The translations under genes were made by a program, and so were the position numbers. A DNA stretch of 29,040 nucleotides from Chryseobacterium gleum (GTDB lineage: Bacteria; Bacteroidota; Bacteroidia; Flavobacteriales_D; Crocinitomicaceae): NCBI GenBank assembly GCA_943326825.2, contig CALPUT020000003.1, positions 1-29,040 on the forward strand. The letters run 5' to 3'. Below, piece by piece: positions 15,605 to 22,450 of the stretch (within the stretch, counting starts at the first letter, position 1; every line of letters starts with the position of its first letter). The notes beneath the pieces were generated by a model. The model was not told where the DNA came from, did no database searches, and worked only from the letters and a program-made list of their open reading frames with translations.

Positions 15605-16375
15605 ATGAAAACAACTGAATTTGTCTCAGCGCAAAATGTTAAAATTGAATATGAATTAGCCTCAACTGCTCAAAGAGTAATGGCTACTTTCATTGATTTA
15701 GCTGCTTTTACTATTTATTTTATCACATTGACAGGAATTTTAGGCTTGAATAATTTTTTCGTTTCAATGAAAGGTTCCGATTTATTTTTGAGCCTGATTT
15801 TAGTAAAAATCCCATTTATATTCTACAATCCGCTATGCGAATATTTGACAAATGGTCAAAGCTTAGGGAAGTATATTGTTGGAATAAGAGCAGTTACTTT
15901 AAATGGAGAACGATTAGGATTAAGAGAGGTTTTTACACGATGGATTTTTAAAGGCGATTTCCTTTGGATTAGTTTAGATTTTATGATTCTTTTCTGGTTA
16001 GGAATTGGAATACTAGGAATATTTTTTAGTAGTATTTCAGAGAAAAATCAACGTATTGGAGATTTAATGGCTGGTACGGTAATCATTAAGAAAAAATCAA
16101 GTACAACTTATCAATTAAGTGATGTTTTGGGAATAAAAAGTCAAGAATCTTATTCTCCAAGTTATCCAAATGTGATTAAATTAACGGATGAAGACATGTT
16201 GTTAATCAAAACGACCATTCAACGATTAAGAAAACATCCTACAGAACAAGTGAAAGAATTTGCAAGAAACCTTGCCGACGAATCTGCTCGATTGATTGGA
16301 TTAACTGAAACACCACAAAAAAGATTAGAATTTTTACAAACGCTTTTACAAGACTACGTCGTCCTTACAAGATAA
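15605..16375 (+). CDS. RDD family membrane protein
   Basis: 256 residues. An RDD domain fills about residues 8-165. It contains 'AQRVMATFIDLAAFTIYF', with the R and D of the family name in the first helix, then 'PLCEYLTNGQSLGKYIVGIRAV', and 'ISEKNQRIGDLMAGTVII', the conserved RIGDLMAGT block. There are four or so hydrophobic helices. A soluble helical tail of about 90 residues follows (KLTDEDMLLIKTTIQRLRKHPTEQVKEFARNLADESARLIGL), an arrangement common in Bacteroidota RDD proteins. The family's role is poorly defined; some members are linked to ion exchange or membrane stress. It is tightly packed after the copper monooxygenase gene (7 bases) and before rsmI (3 bases), indicating one transcript. 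Confidence 0.9.
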   Translation: MKTTEFVSAQNVKIEYELASTAQRVMATFIDLAAFTIYFITLTGILGLNNFFVSMKGSDLFLSLILVKIPFIFYNPLCEYLTNGQSLGKYIVGIRAVTLNGERLGLREVFTRWIFKGDFLWISLDFMILFWLGIGILGIFFSSISEKNQRIGDLMAGTVIIKKKSSTTYQLSDVLGIKSQESYSPSYPNVIKLTDEDMLLIKTTIQRLRKHPTEQVKEFARNLADESARLIGLTETPQKRLEFLQTLLQDYVVLTR

Positions 16376-16378
16376 TTT

Positions 16379-17059
16379 ATGCCAAAATTATGTTTAGTTC
16401 CAACACCGATTGGAAACTTAGAAGATATTACTTTAAGATCTTTAAGAATTTTAAAAGAAGCAGATATCATATTTGCTGAAGATACGCGTGTAACAAAAAA
16501 ATTATTGAATCATTTTGAAATTCAACAACATGTTATTCCGTTTCATGCACACAATGAACATCGATCTTTGCAATCAGCAATTGAGCGAATTAAAGGAATG
16601 AATTTAGCTGTTTTAGTTTCAGATGCCGGAACACCAGGGATTTCTGATCCAGGATTTTTATTGGCTCGTGAATGTGTGAATGAAGGCATCGAAGTAGAAT
16701 GTTTACCTGGTCCAACGGCTTTAATTCCTGCTTTGGTTGCAAGTGGTTTTCCATGTGATCGTTTTTGTTTTGAAGGATTTTTACCTCATAAAAAAGGTCG
16801 CCAAACTAAATTGATTCAATTAGAACAAGAAGAACGTACTGTTATTTTGTATGAATCACCTCATCGTTTAGTAAAATGTTTAGGGCAAATTGAAGAATTC
16901 ATGGGGGCTGAACGAAAAGTTTGTGTCGTTCGTGAATTGTCTAAAATGTTTGAAGAATACAAACGAGGTACTGCGAAAGAAGTCAAAGAATACTTCGAAC
17001 AACATCCACCAAAAGGCGAAATTGTTGTCATCATAGAAGGAAAAAATGGGAAAAACTAA
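16379..17059 (+). CDS. rsmI: 16S rRNA (cytidine-1402-2'-O)-methyltransferase RsmI
   Basis: 226 residues, full length. It uses S-adenosylmethionine to 2'-O-methylate C1402 in the decoding centre of 16S rRNA. It has the tetrapyrrole-methylase-like fold: start LCLVPTPIGNLEDITLRSLRIL, FAEDTRVTKKLLNHF near 30, VLVSDAGTPGISDPGFLLA near 82 and PGPTALIPALVASGFP near 113. 'FEGFLPHKKGRQ' and 'VILYESPHRLVKCL' are also standard. The start lies three bases after the RDD stop. Its 3' end overlaps the next gene by 14 bases. Confidence 0.96.
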   Translation: MPKLCLVPTPIGNLEDITLRSLRILKEADIIFAEDTRVTKKLLNHFEIQQHVIPFHAHNEHRSLQSAIERIKGMNLAVLVSDAGTPGISDPGFLLARECVNEGIEVECLPGPTALIPALVASGFPCDRFCFEGFLPHKKGRQTKLIQLEQEERTVILYESPHRLVKCLGQIEEFMGAERKVCVVRELSKMFEEYKRGTAKEVKEYFEQHPPKGEIVVIIEGKNGKN

Positions 17060-18080
17060 AACCGAAGCGATTGTTCTTGTTCAAAAAGGAAAACCTGAAA
17101 TTGCTTTCAAAAGACAAGAAATAGAATTAAAGGAGTTGAACGATCATGAGGTATTGATTGAAACTGAAGCCTTTGGTTTAAATTACGCTGATGTTATGGC
17201 TAGAAATGGACTTTACAAAGAAGCTCCTCCTATGCCTTGTGTAATTGGTTATGAAGTGGTTGGAAAGATTGTTCAAATTGGAAAAAATGTAAATTCTAAT
17301 TGGATCGGAAAACGTGTTTTAGGATTCACTCGCTTTGGAGGTTATGCTCAAAAAGTAATTTCAACAGACCAAGCGGTTGTTGAAATTGATACAATAAATT
17401 CTTCCATTGCTTTAGCATTATGTACACAATCTGTAACAGCTTATTACATGGCTGAATATTTTAGCCCAATCCGAAAAGGTGATAATGTATTGATTCATGC
17501 TGCAGCTGGTGGAGTTGGAACAATTCTTATTCAATTAGCAAAATCTAAAGGTGCAACTGTTTTTGCAAAAATTGGGGATGATAATAAAAGAGAACTCGTC
17601 GAAAAATTAGGGGCTGATCATGTCATTAATTACAATCATTCAAATTATGCTGCACAACTTGAAACGATTCTTAAAGGTGCTAAATTAGACATTAGTTACA
17701 ACCCTGTTGGAGGTTCAACCTTTAAGCAAGATTTAAAATTATTAGGAGCTAGCGGCAAAATCTATTTATTTGGAGGGTCAGAACTTTCTGGAGGTAAATG
17801 GGGATTTCTTTCTCAATTGAATTTTGTAAAGAAAATGGGGATTGTTATTCCAATTGGCTTGATGATGACTTCTAAAAATATTTTAGGAGTAAACATGCTG
17901 AAAATCGCAGATCAAAAACCAGAAGTTTTATCGAACTGTTTAAGTGAAGTAATTGATTTATTCAAAAAAGGAATTATTACTCCTCAAATCGGTGGTGAAT
18001 TTTCAATAGAAGACATTAATCAAGCACATTCACTTTTAGAAAGTGGAAAATCTACAGGGAAGATAGTAGTGAAATGGTAA
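17046..18080 (+). CDS. Quinone oxidoreductase-like MDR protein (VAT-1/zeta-crystallin type)
   Basis: 344 residues of the medium-chain dehydrogenase/reductase superfamily. The N-terminal GroES-like domain has 'GLNYADVMARNGLY' and 'PCVIGYEVVGKI'. The usual zinc-binding GHE/Cys cluster of alcohol dehydrogenases is absent, as in zinc-free quinone reductases. The Rossmann nucleotide motif is HAAAGGVGTILIQLAKSKGATVFA near 155-180. 'LGADHVINY' and 'LDISYNPVGGSTF' follow the family pattern, and the C-terminus IEDINQAHSLLESGKSTGKIVVKW is typical. The probable reaction is NADPH-dependent reduction of a quinone or alpha,beta-unsaturated carbonyl; the substrate is unknown. ATG at 17046 overlaps rsmI by 14 bases, so the two are co-translated. 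A long perfect hairpin begins immediately after its stop codon. Confidence 0.9.
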   Translation: MGKTKTEAIVLVQKGKPEIAFKRQEIELKELNDHEVLIETEAFGLNYADVMARNGLYKEAPPMPCVIGYEVVGKIVQIGKNVNSNWIGKRVLGFTRFGGYAQKVISTDQAVVEIDTINSSIALALCTQSVTAYYMAEYFSPIRKGDNVLIHAAAGGVGTILIQLAKSKGATVFAKIGDDNKRELVEKLGADHVINYNHSNYAAQLETILKGAKLDISYNPVGGSTFKQDLKLLGASGKIYLFGGSELSGGKWGFLSQLNFVKKMGIVIPIGLMMTSKNILGVNMLKIADQKPEVLSNCLSEVIDLFKKGIITPQIGGEFSIEDINQAHSLLESGKSTGKIVVKW

Positions 18081-18081
18081 C

Positions 18082-18133
18082 TTCGAACTATATAGTTGAC
18101 TTCGACTCCGCTCAGTCAACTATATAGTTCGAA
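18082..18133. repeat. Perfect long inverted repeat (20-bp arms, 12-base loop)
   Basis: Left arm 18082-18101 and right arm 18114-18133 are exact reverse complements, each beginning or ending in TTCGAA and containing the self-palindrome AACTATATAGTT. The 12-base centre is TCGACTCCGCTC. It starts two bases after the stop of the MDR gene and ends ten bases before the stop of the convergent haaO. It could act as a bidirectional terminator or mRNA-end stabiliser, although no T tract follows. The centre resembles dispersed intergenic repeats seen in Flavobacteriia genomes (recollection). Confidence 0.95.
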
Positions 18134-18143
18134 ATCAAAAATA

Positions 18144-18668
18144 TTATACAAATCTAGGATCAGTTTCCATCACGTGCCCACATTCGTCACACGTTCTCAT
18201 TTCTTCTGAAGCGTAAAACTCTTTGAACATTGGTAAGAATCCATTTTCAATATCATCTAAACCAAAACGGTATTCTTTTAATTTATGATTACACTCCTCA
18301 CAAAACCATAAAAGACCATCTTGCATATTTGTTCCTTTACGAACTCTTTCTATTACAAGACCGACTGTGTTTTCGCTTCTAATTGGAGAATGTGGTGTTT
18401 TCCCTGGTAATAAGAAAATTTCACCTTCTTTGATAACAATATCTCTTGGTTTACCATTTTCTTGAATTCTTACTAAAGCATCTCCTTCAATTTGGTAAAA
18501 CAGTTCTTCACTTTCGTTGTAGTGATAATCTTTACGAGCATTCGGTCCACCTACAACCATAACGATGAAATCTCCGGCTTCTTTATATAAACATTTATTA
18601 CCAACTGGTGGTTTCAATAAATCTCTATTTTCATCAATCCATTTATTTAAATTAAAAGGAGCTATCAT
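18144..18668 (-). CDS. haaO: 3-hydroxyanthranilate 3,4-dioxygenase
   Basis: 174 residues, the usual bacterial length. This cupin Fe(II) enzyme opens the ring of 3-hydroxyanthranilate to 2-amino-3-carboxymuconate semialdehyde in the kynurenine route to quinolinate/NAD or further tryptophan catabolism. Iron ligands are H49 and E55 (DYHYNESEELFY) and H93 (PGKTPHSPIR). Substrate-binding arginines R45 and R97 and glutamate E107 are in place. The C-terminal rubredoxin-like metal site has C123/C126 (CEEC) and C160/C163 (CDEC). These spacings match the well-studied Cupriavidus enzyme as I remember it. It is divergent from an SDR gene that often neighbours kynurenine-pathway genes in Bacteroidota. TACATTTA about 20 bases upstream is a one-mismatch -7 box. 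No other kynurenine genes are in the window. Confidence 0.95.
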   Translation of the reverse strand: MIAPFNLNKWIDENRDLLKPPVGNKCLYKEAGDFIVMVVGGPNARKDYHYNESEELFYQIEGDALVRIQENGKPRDIVIKEGEIFLLPGKTPHSPIRSENTVGLVIERVRKGTNMQDGLLWFCEECNHKLKEYRFGLDDIENGFLPMFKEFYASEEMRTCDECGHVMETDPRFV

Positions 18669-18865
18669 AATTTTAATTTTTTTTATAAATGTACGAAGAT
18701 TCGGGAATAGAGAAAAATGATAATTGTTAGTTTTTTAAACTATTCTTATAAATGTTGGAATTCGAACGCATTTTTGTGGGTTTGTGATTTTTGTTATTAT
18801 GTAATATTTGAAATCCTGAAACAGTTTTATAATTATTTGATTATCAAATTTTTAAGTACTTATGA

Positions 18866-18987
18866 GTTTCCCTCCTTGAGGAGGGATTAAGGGAGGTGTC
18901 AACGATAATCTCTAATAAAGATGAAACTTTACAAAATAACGTTCACGGCTGTCATCCCCCTCTATTCGACTTCAAAGGGGAAGTCTA
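18866..18987. repeat. REPIN-like bipartite palindromic intergenic element
   Basis: The 413-base gap between haaO and the SDR gene has no gene but contains two GC-rich hairpins in opposite orientation within an AT-rich setting. The left one is TCCCTCCT-TG-AGGAGGGA at 18869-18886, followed by GGGAGGTGTCAACG. The right one spans CCCCT ... AGGGG at 18957-18980. Read on the minus strand, the right half (CTTCCCC, then GGGGGATGACA, then GTGAACG) mirrors the left half in order. Such paired repeats are dispersed in Bacteroidota intergenic regions. Confidence 0.65.
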
Positions 18988-19081
18988 AAATAATTATCAG
19001 AAATGGGAAAATATAAATCAATACCTAAACTCCAATTCCTCATTCAACAAGAAATGTTTAACTTTCCGAAAAATTTGAAAA

Positions 19082-19870
19082 ATGGATTTAAATCTTAAAA
19101 ATAAAGTTGCCGTAGTTTGCGGAAGTACACAAGGAATTGGAAAAGCGACTGCTACTGAATTAGCTCGTTTAGGAGCATCAGTTGTTTTGGTTGCTCGTAA
19201 CGAAGAAAAATTAAAAGAAGTTGCTGGTGAATTAGATTCAACGAATGGTCAAAAACATTCATATATCATTGCTGATTTTTCAAAACCTGAGGAATTAGAA
19301 ACGACAATCGAAAGTTGGGCAAATGCTGGAAATAAAGTTCACATTTTAGTAAACAATACTGGCGGACCAAAAGGTGGACCAATTATCAATGCAGGGATTG
19401 ATGAATTTTACAGTGCATTCAGTCAACATTTGATTTGTAATCATATCATGGTTCAAGCTTTATACCCAATTATGAAAGCTGAAGGTGGTGGTAGAATTAT
19501 CAATGTGATTTCTACAAGTGTGAAACAGCCATTACATAATTTAGGTGTTTCAAATACGATTCGTGGAGCTGTAGCTAGTTGGAGTAAAACGTTGGCAAAT
19601 GAATTAGGTCAATTCAACATTACTGTTAACAATGTTTTACCAGGAGCAACAAATACAGATCGTTTACAAACATTGGCAAAAATAAAATCAGATCAAATCA
19701 ATGGAACTGTTGATGCTGTTTTAGAAGAAATGGGTTCTGAATCTCCAATGAACAGAATCGCAAATCCAGAAGAAATTGCAAATGCTATCGCGTTTTTAGC
19801 TTCTCCAGCTGCAAGTTACATCAATGGAATCAATGTTCCTGTTGATGGTGGTAGAACGAAATCGTTGTAG
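19082..19870 (+). CDS. SDR family protein with atypical active site
   Basis: 262 residues of the short-chain dehydrogenase/reductase superfamily. The NAD(P) motif is GSTQGIG (14-20), the structural NNxGG is at 91-95, and the active-site serine is S144 (NVISTS). The C-terminal ASYINGINVPVDGG is classical. At the position of the catalytic YxxxK the sequence reads S157-N-T-I-R161, so both Tyr and Lys are replaced. Bacterial SDRs with 'NSxR'-like segments exist, and this appears to be that divergent group. Dehydrogenase activity is therefore uncertain. It is divergent from haaO, and homologues often sit in tryptophan/kynurenine degradation clusters (recollection), which suggests a role on a related carbonyl intermediate. 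An intrinsic terminator follows. Confidence 0.88.
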   Translation: MDLNLKNKVAVVCGSTQGIGKATATELARLGASVVLVARNEEKLKEVAGELDSTNGQKHSYIIADFSKPEELETTIESWANAGNKVHILVNNTGGPKGGPIINAGIDEFYSAFSQHLICNHIMVQALYPIMKAEGGGRIINVISTSVKQPLHNLGVSNTIRGAVASWSKTLANELGQFNITVNNVLPGATNTDRLQTLAKIKSDQINGTVDAVLEEMGSESPMNRIANPEEIANAIAFLASPAASYINGINVPVDGGRTKSL

Positions 19871-19881
19871 AATATAAATTT

Positions 19882-19920
19882 AACAGCGGTGAATAATTGT
19901 CTTTTTGTTCACCGTTATTA
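19882..19920 (+). terminator. Probable intrinsic terminator after the SDR gene
   Basis: The stem CGGTGAA (19887-19893) / TTCACCG (19908-19914) is extended outward by further A-T and G-T pairs with one mismatch. It has a 14-base loop and is followed by TTATTATTTTAATT. It starts 12 bases after the stop codon. Confidence 0.6.
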
Positions 19921-19922
19921 TT

Positions 19923-20329
19923 TTAATTAAATACAAATTTAAAATCTTTACTTTTTAATTCTTCTAGTGTTAAATTGTATTAGGCTAAAATTGAATTCTT
20001 TTCACCTATCGAGTCACAACTATAAAAAATGTCAACATTATTATAATGATTTGAATCAATTATATATATGTCAATTTTTGATTCATTTTTTAATTGTGTT
20101 TGATTTTAAAAAAAGTTCTTGAATCTAAATTTATCTGTTTCACTTGTTTTGAAAAATCAACCTTATAGACAACAAAGACCTTCCGTCTCTTACCATTTCA
20201 ATGCAAATATTACATCGTGATTAGATGTGTTTGAAAACTCAATGGTCTTGTGACATTCATTTTTCTCTTTATGACATTTAGTAGCAGTCAATATAAAAAG
20301 CAGAGGGAAAAAAGAATAATTTTTTTCAT
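19923..20329 (-). pseudogene. Decayed small lipoprotein gene (several frameshifts and stops)
   Basis: This stretch has no intact frame, but minus-strand fragments in different frames follow one another in the order of a small Bacteroidota lipoprotein family I recognise only by pattern. From ATG 20329: MKKIILFSLCFLY then a stop. Next frame: TKCHKEKNECHKTIEFSNTSNHDVIF then ALKW and a stop. Third: a piece ending NESKIDIYIIDSNHYNN then VDIFYSCDSIG and a stop. Last: YNLTLEELKSKDFKFVFN and stop at 19923. Family members typically read C-x-KE...ECHKTI.F.N.S...V.F and end in a W-Y-L-R-Y-L-xLEDL-type tail. At least two frameshifts and two internal stops separate the fragments. Its function when intact is unknown. 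It lies between the SDR terminator and the damaged MntA/HEPN locus. Confidence 0.65.
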
Positions 20330-20411
20330 TCTTAAAAATTTTTGCACTATAATTTAAATATAGTAAAATATACAGCTATTAACTTAGAAATATTAATTGT
20401 ATATTTCATAT

Positions 20412-20747
20412 ATGGTAATTCACGACGAAATTAAAAAAGATACAAATGACTTTAAAGATTTATGTAAATCACATAAAGTAAAGTCTTTATATGCTTTTGG
20501 ATCTTCTGTGACGAACCATTTTAATTCAAGCACAAGCGATATCGATTTACTTGTTGAAATTGAAGATTCCGACCCATTGGAGCGAGGCGAAAAATTACTT
20601 TCATTATGGGATAAATTAGAGCAATTCTTTAAACGAAAAGTAGATTTATTGACTGATGCTTCAATTAGAAATCCATATTTAAGAAAAAATATTGATGCCA
20701 CAAAAATTCTAATTTACGATGGAAAAAGCGCTGAAGTATTTATCTGA
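20412..20747 (+). CDS. MntA-like minimal nucleotidyltransferase (antitoxin of a HEPN/MNT pair)
   Basis: 111 residues from ATG at 20412 (a TTG at 20397 would add five residues). The nucleotidyltransferase motif 'FGSSVTNHFNSSTSDIDLLVEI' supplies GS and the DxD metal pair, with 11 residues between GS and DID, one more than the usual ten. The C-terminus IRNPYLRKNIDATKILIYDGK is typical of MNT proteins. In characterised HEPN/MNT toxin-antitoxin systems, MntA adenylylates a tyrosine of the HEPN RNase toxin. Its 3' end overlaps the start of the HEPN reading frame by 29 bases, the standard arrangement. The partner is broken, so this may be an orphan antitoxin. AT-rich DNA with no clear -33/-7 pair lies upstream. 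Confidence 0.85.
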   Translation: MVIHDEIKKDTNDFKDLCKSHKVKSLYAFGSSVTNHFNSSTSDIDLLVEIEDSDPLERGEKLLSLWDKLEQFFKRKVDLLTDASIRNPYLRKNIDATKILIYDGKSAEVFI

Positions 20748-20962
20748 TATTAAACAAGCTATTGAATTAATTGAAGATTTTACAGCTTCTACAAATTCAT
20801 TCAATAGATTCACTGAAAAGTTCTAGACAAATAGTTGGATTTAGAAATCGAATTATTCATGCATATGATTCTGTTGACGCTTCAATGGTTTGGGCAATTA
20901 TTAAAAATCATCTTCCTGAATTAAAAAATGAAGTTCTTCAAAAATTGGGACATAAAAACTGA
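20719..20962 (+). pseudogene. HEPN toxin gene with internal deletion and frameshift
   Basis: ATG at 20719 opens a HEPN-like N-terminus (MEKALKYLSDIKQAIELIEDF) that hits TAG at 20824-20826 after 35 residues. The HEPN C-terminal part continues in another frame: SSRQIVGFRNRIIHAYDSVDASMVWAIIKNHLPELK, to TGA at 20962. That part keeps the RX4HXY ribonuclease motif (R-N-R-I-I-H-A-Y). Intact HepT proteins are roughly 110-120 residues; the two pieces total about 85, so about 30-40 central residues are missing along with the frame. The simplest reading is a deletion that inactivated the toxin. A 63-residue frame starting at TTG 20771 could express the C-terminal part, but it lacks the first helices. 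Confidence 0.75.
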
Positions 20963-21007
20963 TTTTAAGAATACTAATATCTTATAGTAAATCATTACTT
21001 TTACAAA

Positions 21008-21544
21008 ATGAACTTCGAAACACTAAAAGCATTGCATATCATCTTTGTAGTAAGTTGGTTTGCTGGATTATTTTATATCGTCCGCTTGTTTATTTACCAT
21101 ACTGAAGCGCAAGAAAAACCAGAAATGGAACGAAAAATTCTTTCTGAACAATTCATTATCATGGAAAGAAAACTATGGTGGATCATCACCACTCCTGCGA
21201 TGATTTTAACTGTAATTTTCGGAACATTTATGTTGATAGATAAAGAACATGGTTATCTAATTCATCAACCTTGGATGCATATCAAATTGACATTTGTTGT
21301 GTTACTATTGGCCTACCATTTTGTATGTCAGCAAATTATGGGTAAATTGAAACAAGGTGTTTTTAAATTGAAATCGAATCAATTAAGAATGTGGAACGAA
21401 GTGGCAACACTAGCTTTAGTCGCTATCGTTTTCTTGGTTGAAATGAAAAACTCAATCTCTTGGATCAAAGGTACGCTAGGCTTTTTTGGCGTTGCTATCG
21501 GTTTAATGATTGGGATTAAGATTTATAAGAAAAGAAGAAAATAG
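21008..21544 (+). CDS. hemJ: HemJ-type protoporphyrinogen IX oxidase
   Basis: 178 residues with four or five hydrophobic helices. The N-terminus LKALHIIFVVSWFAGLFYIVRLFIYH contains the conserved His10 and Arg and matches the HemJ/UPF0093 signature. QFIIMERKLWWIITTPAMILTVIFG and WMHIKLTFVVLLLAYHFVC are the other diagnostic helices. HemJ oxidises protoporphyrinogen IX to protoporphyrin IX in the inner membrane, the penultimate haem-synthesis step in bacteria lacking HemG/HemY. Length is normal apart from a short C-terminal extension (GFFGVAIGLMIGIKIYKKRRK). It stands alone, downstream of the broken toxin-antitoxin pair and upstream of a TTAGA inverted-repeat element. Confidence 0.92.
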   Translation: MNFETLKALHIIFVVSWFAGLFYIVRLFIYHTEAQEKPEMERKILSEQFIIMERKLWWIITTPAMILTVIFGTFMLIDKEHGYLIHQPWMHIKLTFVVLLLAYHFVCQQIMGKLKQGVFKLKSNQLRMWNEVATLALVAIVFLVEMKNSISWIKGTLGFFGVAIGLMIGIKIYKKRRK

Positions 21545-21636
21545 AAATTAGACACTTAGAAGTTAGACTTCAGAGTTTTGACTATTGAAAATAAAATCTA
21601 GCGTCTAATATCTAATTTCTAACAATCTAATTTCTA
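21542..21636. repeat. Inverted array of TTAGA/TCTAA repeats
   Basis: Left part 21542-21568 has TAGAAATTAGA, then two more TTAGA units ending TTAGAC. Right part 21603-21636 is the mirrored GTCTAAT, TCTAATTTCTA, TCTAATTTCTA. The minus-strand reading of the right arm begins with the same TAGAAATTAGA as the left arm. The element starts at the hemJ stop (21542-21544) and ends 37 bases before the enoyl-CoA hydratase gene, forming an imperfect stem. Short-unit TTAGA repeats of this kind recur between genes in Flavobacteriia (recollection). Confidence 0.75.
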
Positions 21637-21673
21637 AATTAAGTATCTTTACCCTCAACAAAAATTAAGAATC

Positions 21674-22450
21674 ATGTATAATAACATACTTGTTGAACAA
21701 AAAGGAGGTATACAGTTGATTACAATTAATCGCCCTTCTCAATTAAATGCATTAAACAAAGAAACAATTCAAGAATTACATACTGCTTTTGATGTTGCAA
21801 ATAAAGACGCTAAAACAGGTGTAATCATTTTAACAGGTTCGGGTGAAAAAGCATTTGTTGCTGGTGCAGACATTAAAGAATTCGCAGATTTTTCAGTTGA
21901 ACAAGGAGGTGAATTAGCTCAAAAAGGTCAGGAACTTTTATTTGACTTTGTTGCAAATTTATCAACTCCTGTTATTGCTGCTGTTAATGGTTTTGCTTTA
22001 GGTGGTGGATTAGAATTAGCAATGGCATCTCACATTCGAGTTGCTTCAACAAATGCTAAAATGGGTTTACCTGAAGTTTCATTAGGAGTAATTCCTGGAT
22101 ATGGTGGAACACAACGTTTGTCGCAATTAATCGGACGTGGAAAAGCAAATGAAATTGTATTCACTGCAGGAATGTTAACTGCAGAAGAAGGTTTAAAATG
22201 GGGATTGGTAAATCACGTTGTAGAACAAGCAGATTTGTTAGCTAAAGCGGAAGAAATCGCTTCAAAAATATTAAATAATTCAGCTTTGGCGATTGCTTCA
22301 GCAATTCGTTCTATTAATGCTAACTTCGAAGATGGAGTGGACGGATTCGAAGTAGAAATTGCTGAATTTGGAAAATGTTTCGGTACTGCTGATTTCAAAG
22401 AAGGAACAGGAGCATTTTTAGAAAAAAGAAAACCAAGTTTTAGAAATTAA
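21674..22450 (+). CDS. Enoyl-CoA hydratase/isomerase family protein
   Basis: 258 residues of the crotonase superfamily. The oxyanion-hole segments are FVAGADIKEF (61-70) and VNGFALGGGLELAMASH (104-120). Both catalytic glutamates of classical enoyl-CoA hydratase are present with the right 20-residue spacing: E114 (GGGLEL) and E134 (GLPEVSLGVIPGYGGTQRL). True hydratase activity on 2-enoyl-CoA (beta-oxidation or related) is therefore likely, and chain-length preference is unknown. The C-terminus GTADFKEGTGAFLEKRKPSF is standard. TATCTTTA at 21644-21651 is a one-mismatch -7 box. The stop TAA overlaps the ATG of the flippase gene by one base, so an unrelated envelope gene is translationally coupled to it. 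Confidence 0.93.
   Translation: MYNNILVEQKGGIQLITINRPSQLNALNKETIQELHTAFDVANKDAKTGVIILTGSGEKAFVAGADIKEFADFSVEQGGELAQKGQELLFDFVANLSTPVIAAVNGFALGGGLELAMASHIRVASTNAKMGLPEVSLGVIPGYGGTQRLSQLIGRGKANEIVFTAGMLTAEEGLKWGLVNHVVEQADLLAKAEEIASKILNNSALAIASAIRSINANFEDGVDGFEVEIAEFGKCFGTADFKEGTGAFLEKRKPSFRN

Noticed and set aside
20771..20962. A separate 63-residue gene
   Set aside because: It starts at TTG inside the HEPN N-terminal region and encodes only the HEPN C-terminal piece; it is better explained as part of a broken HEPN gene.
21542..21636. CRISPR array
   Set aside because: The TTAGA units are too short and face each other in inverted orientation, with no spacers of uniform length and no cas genes.
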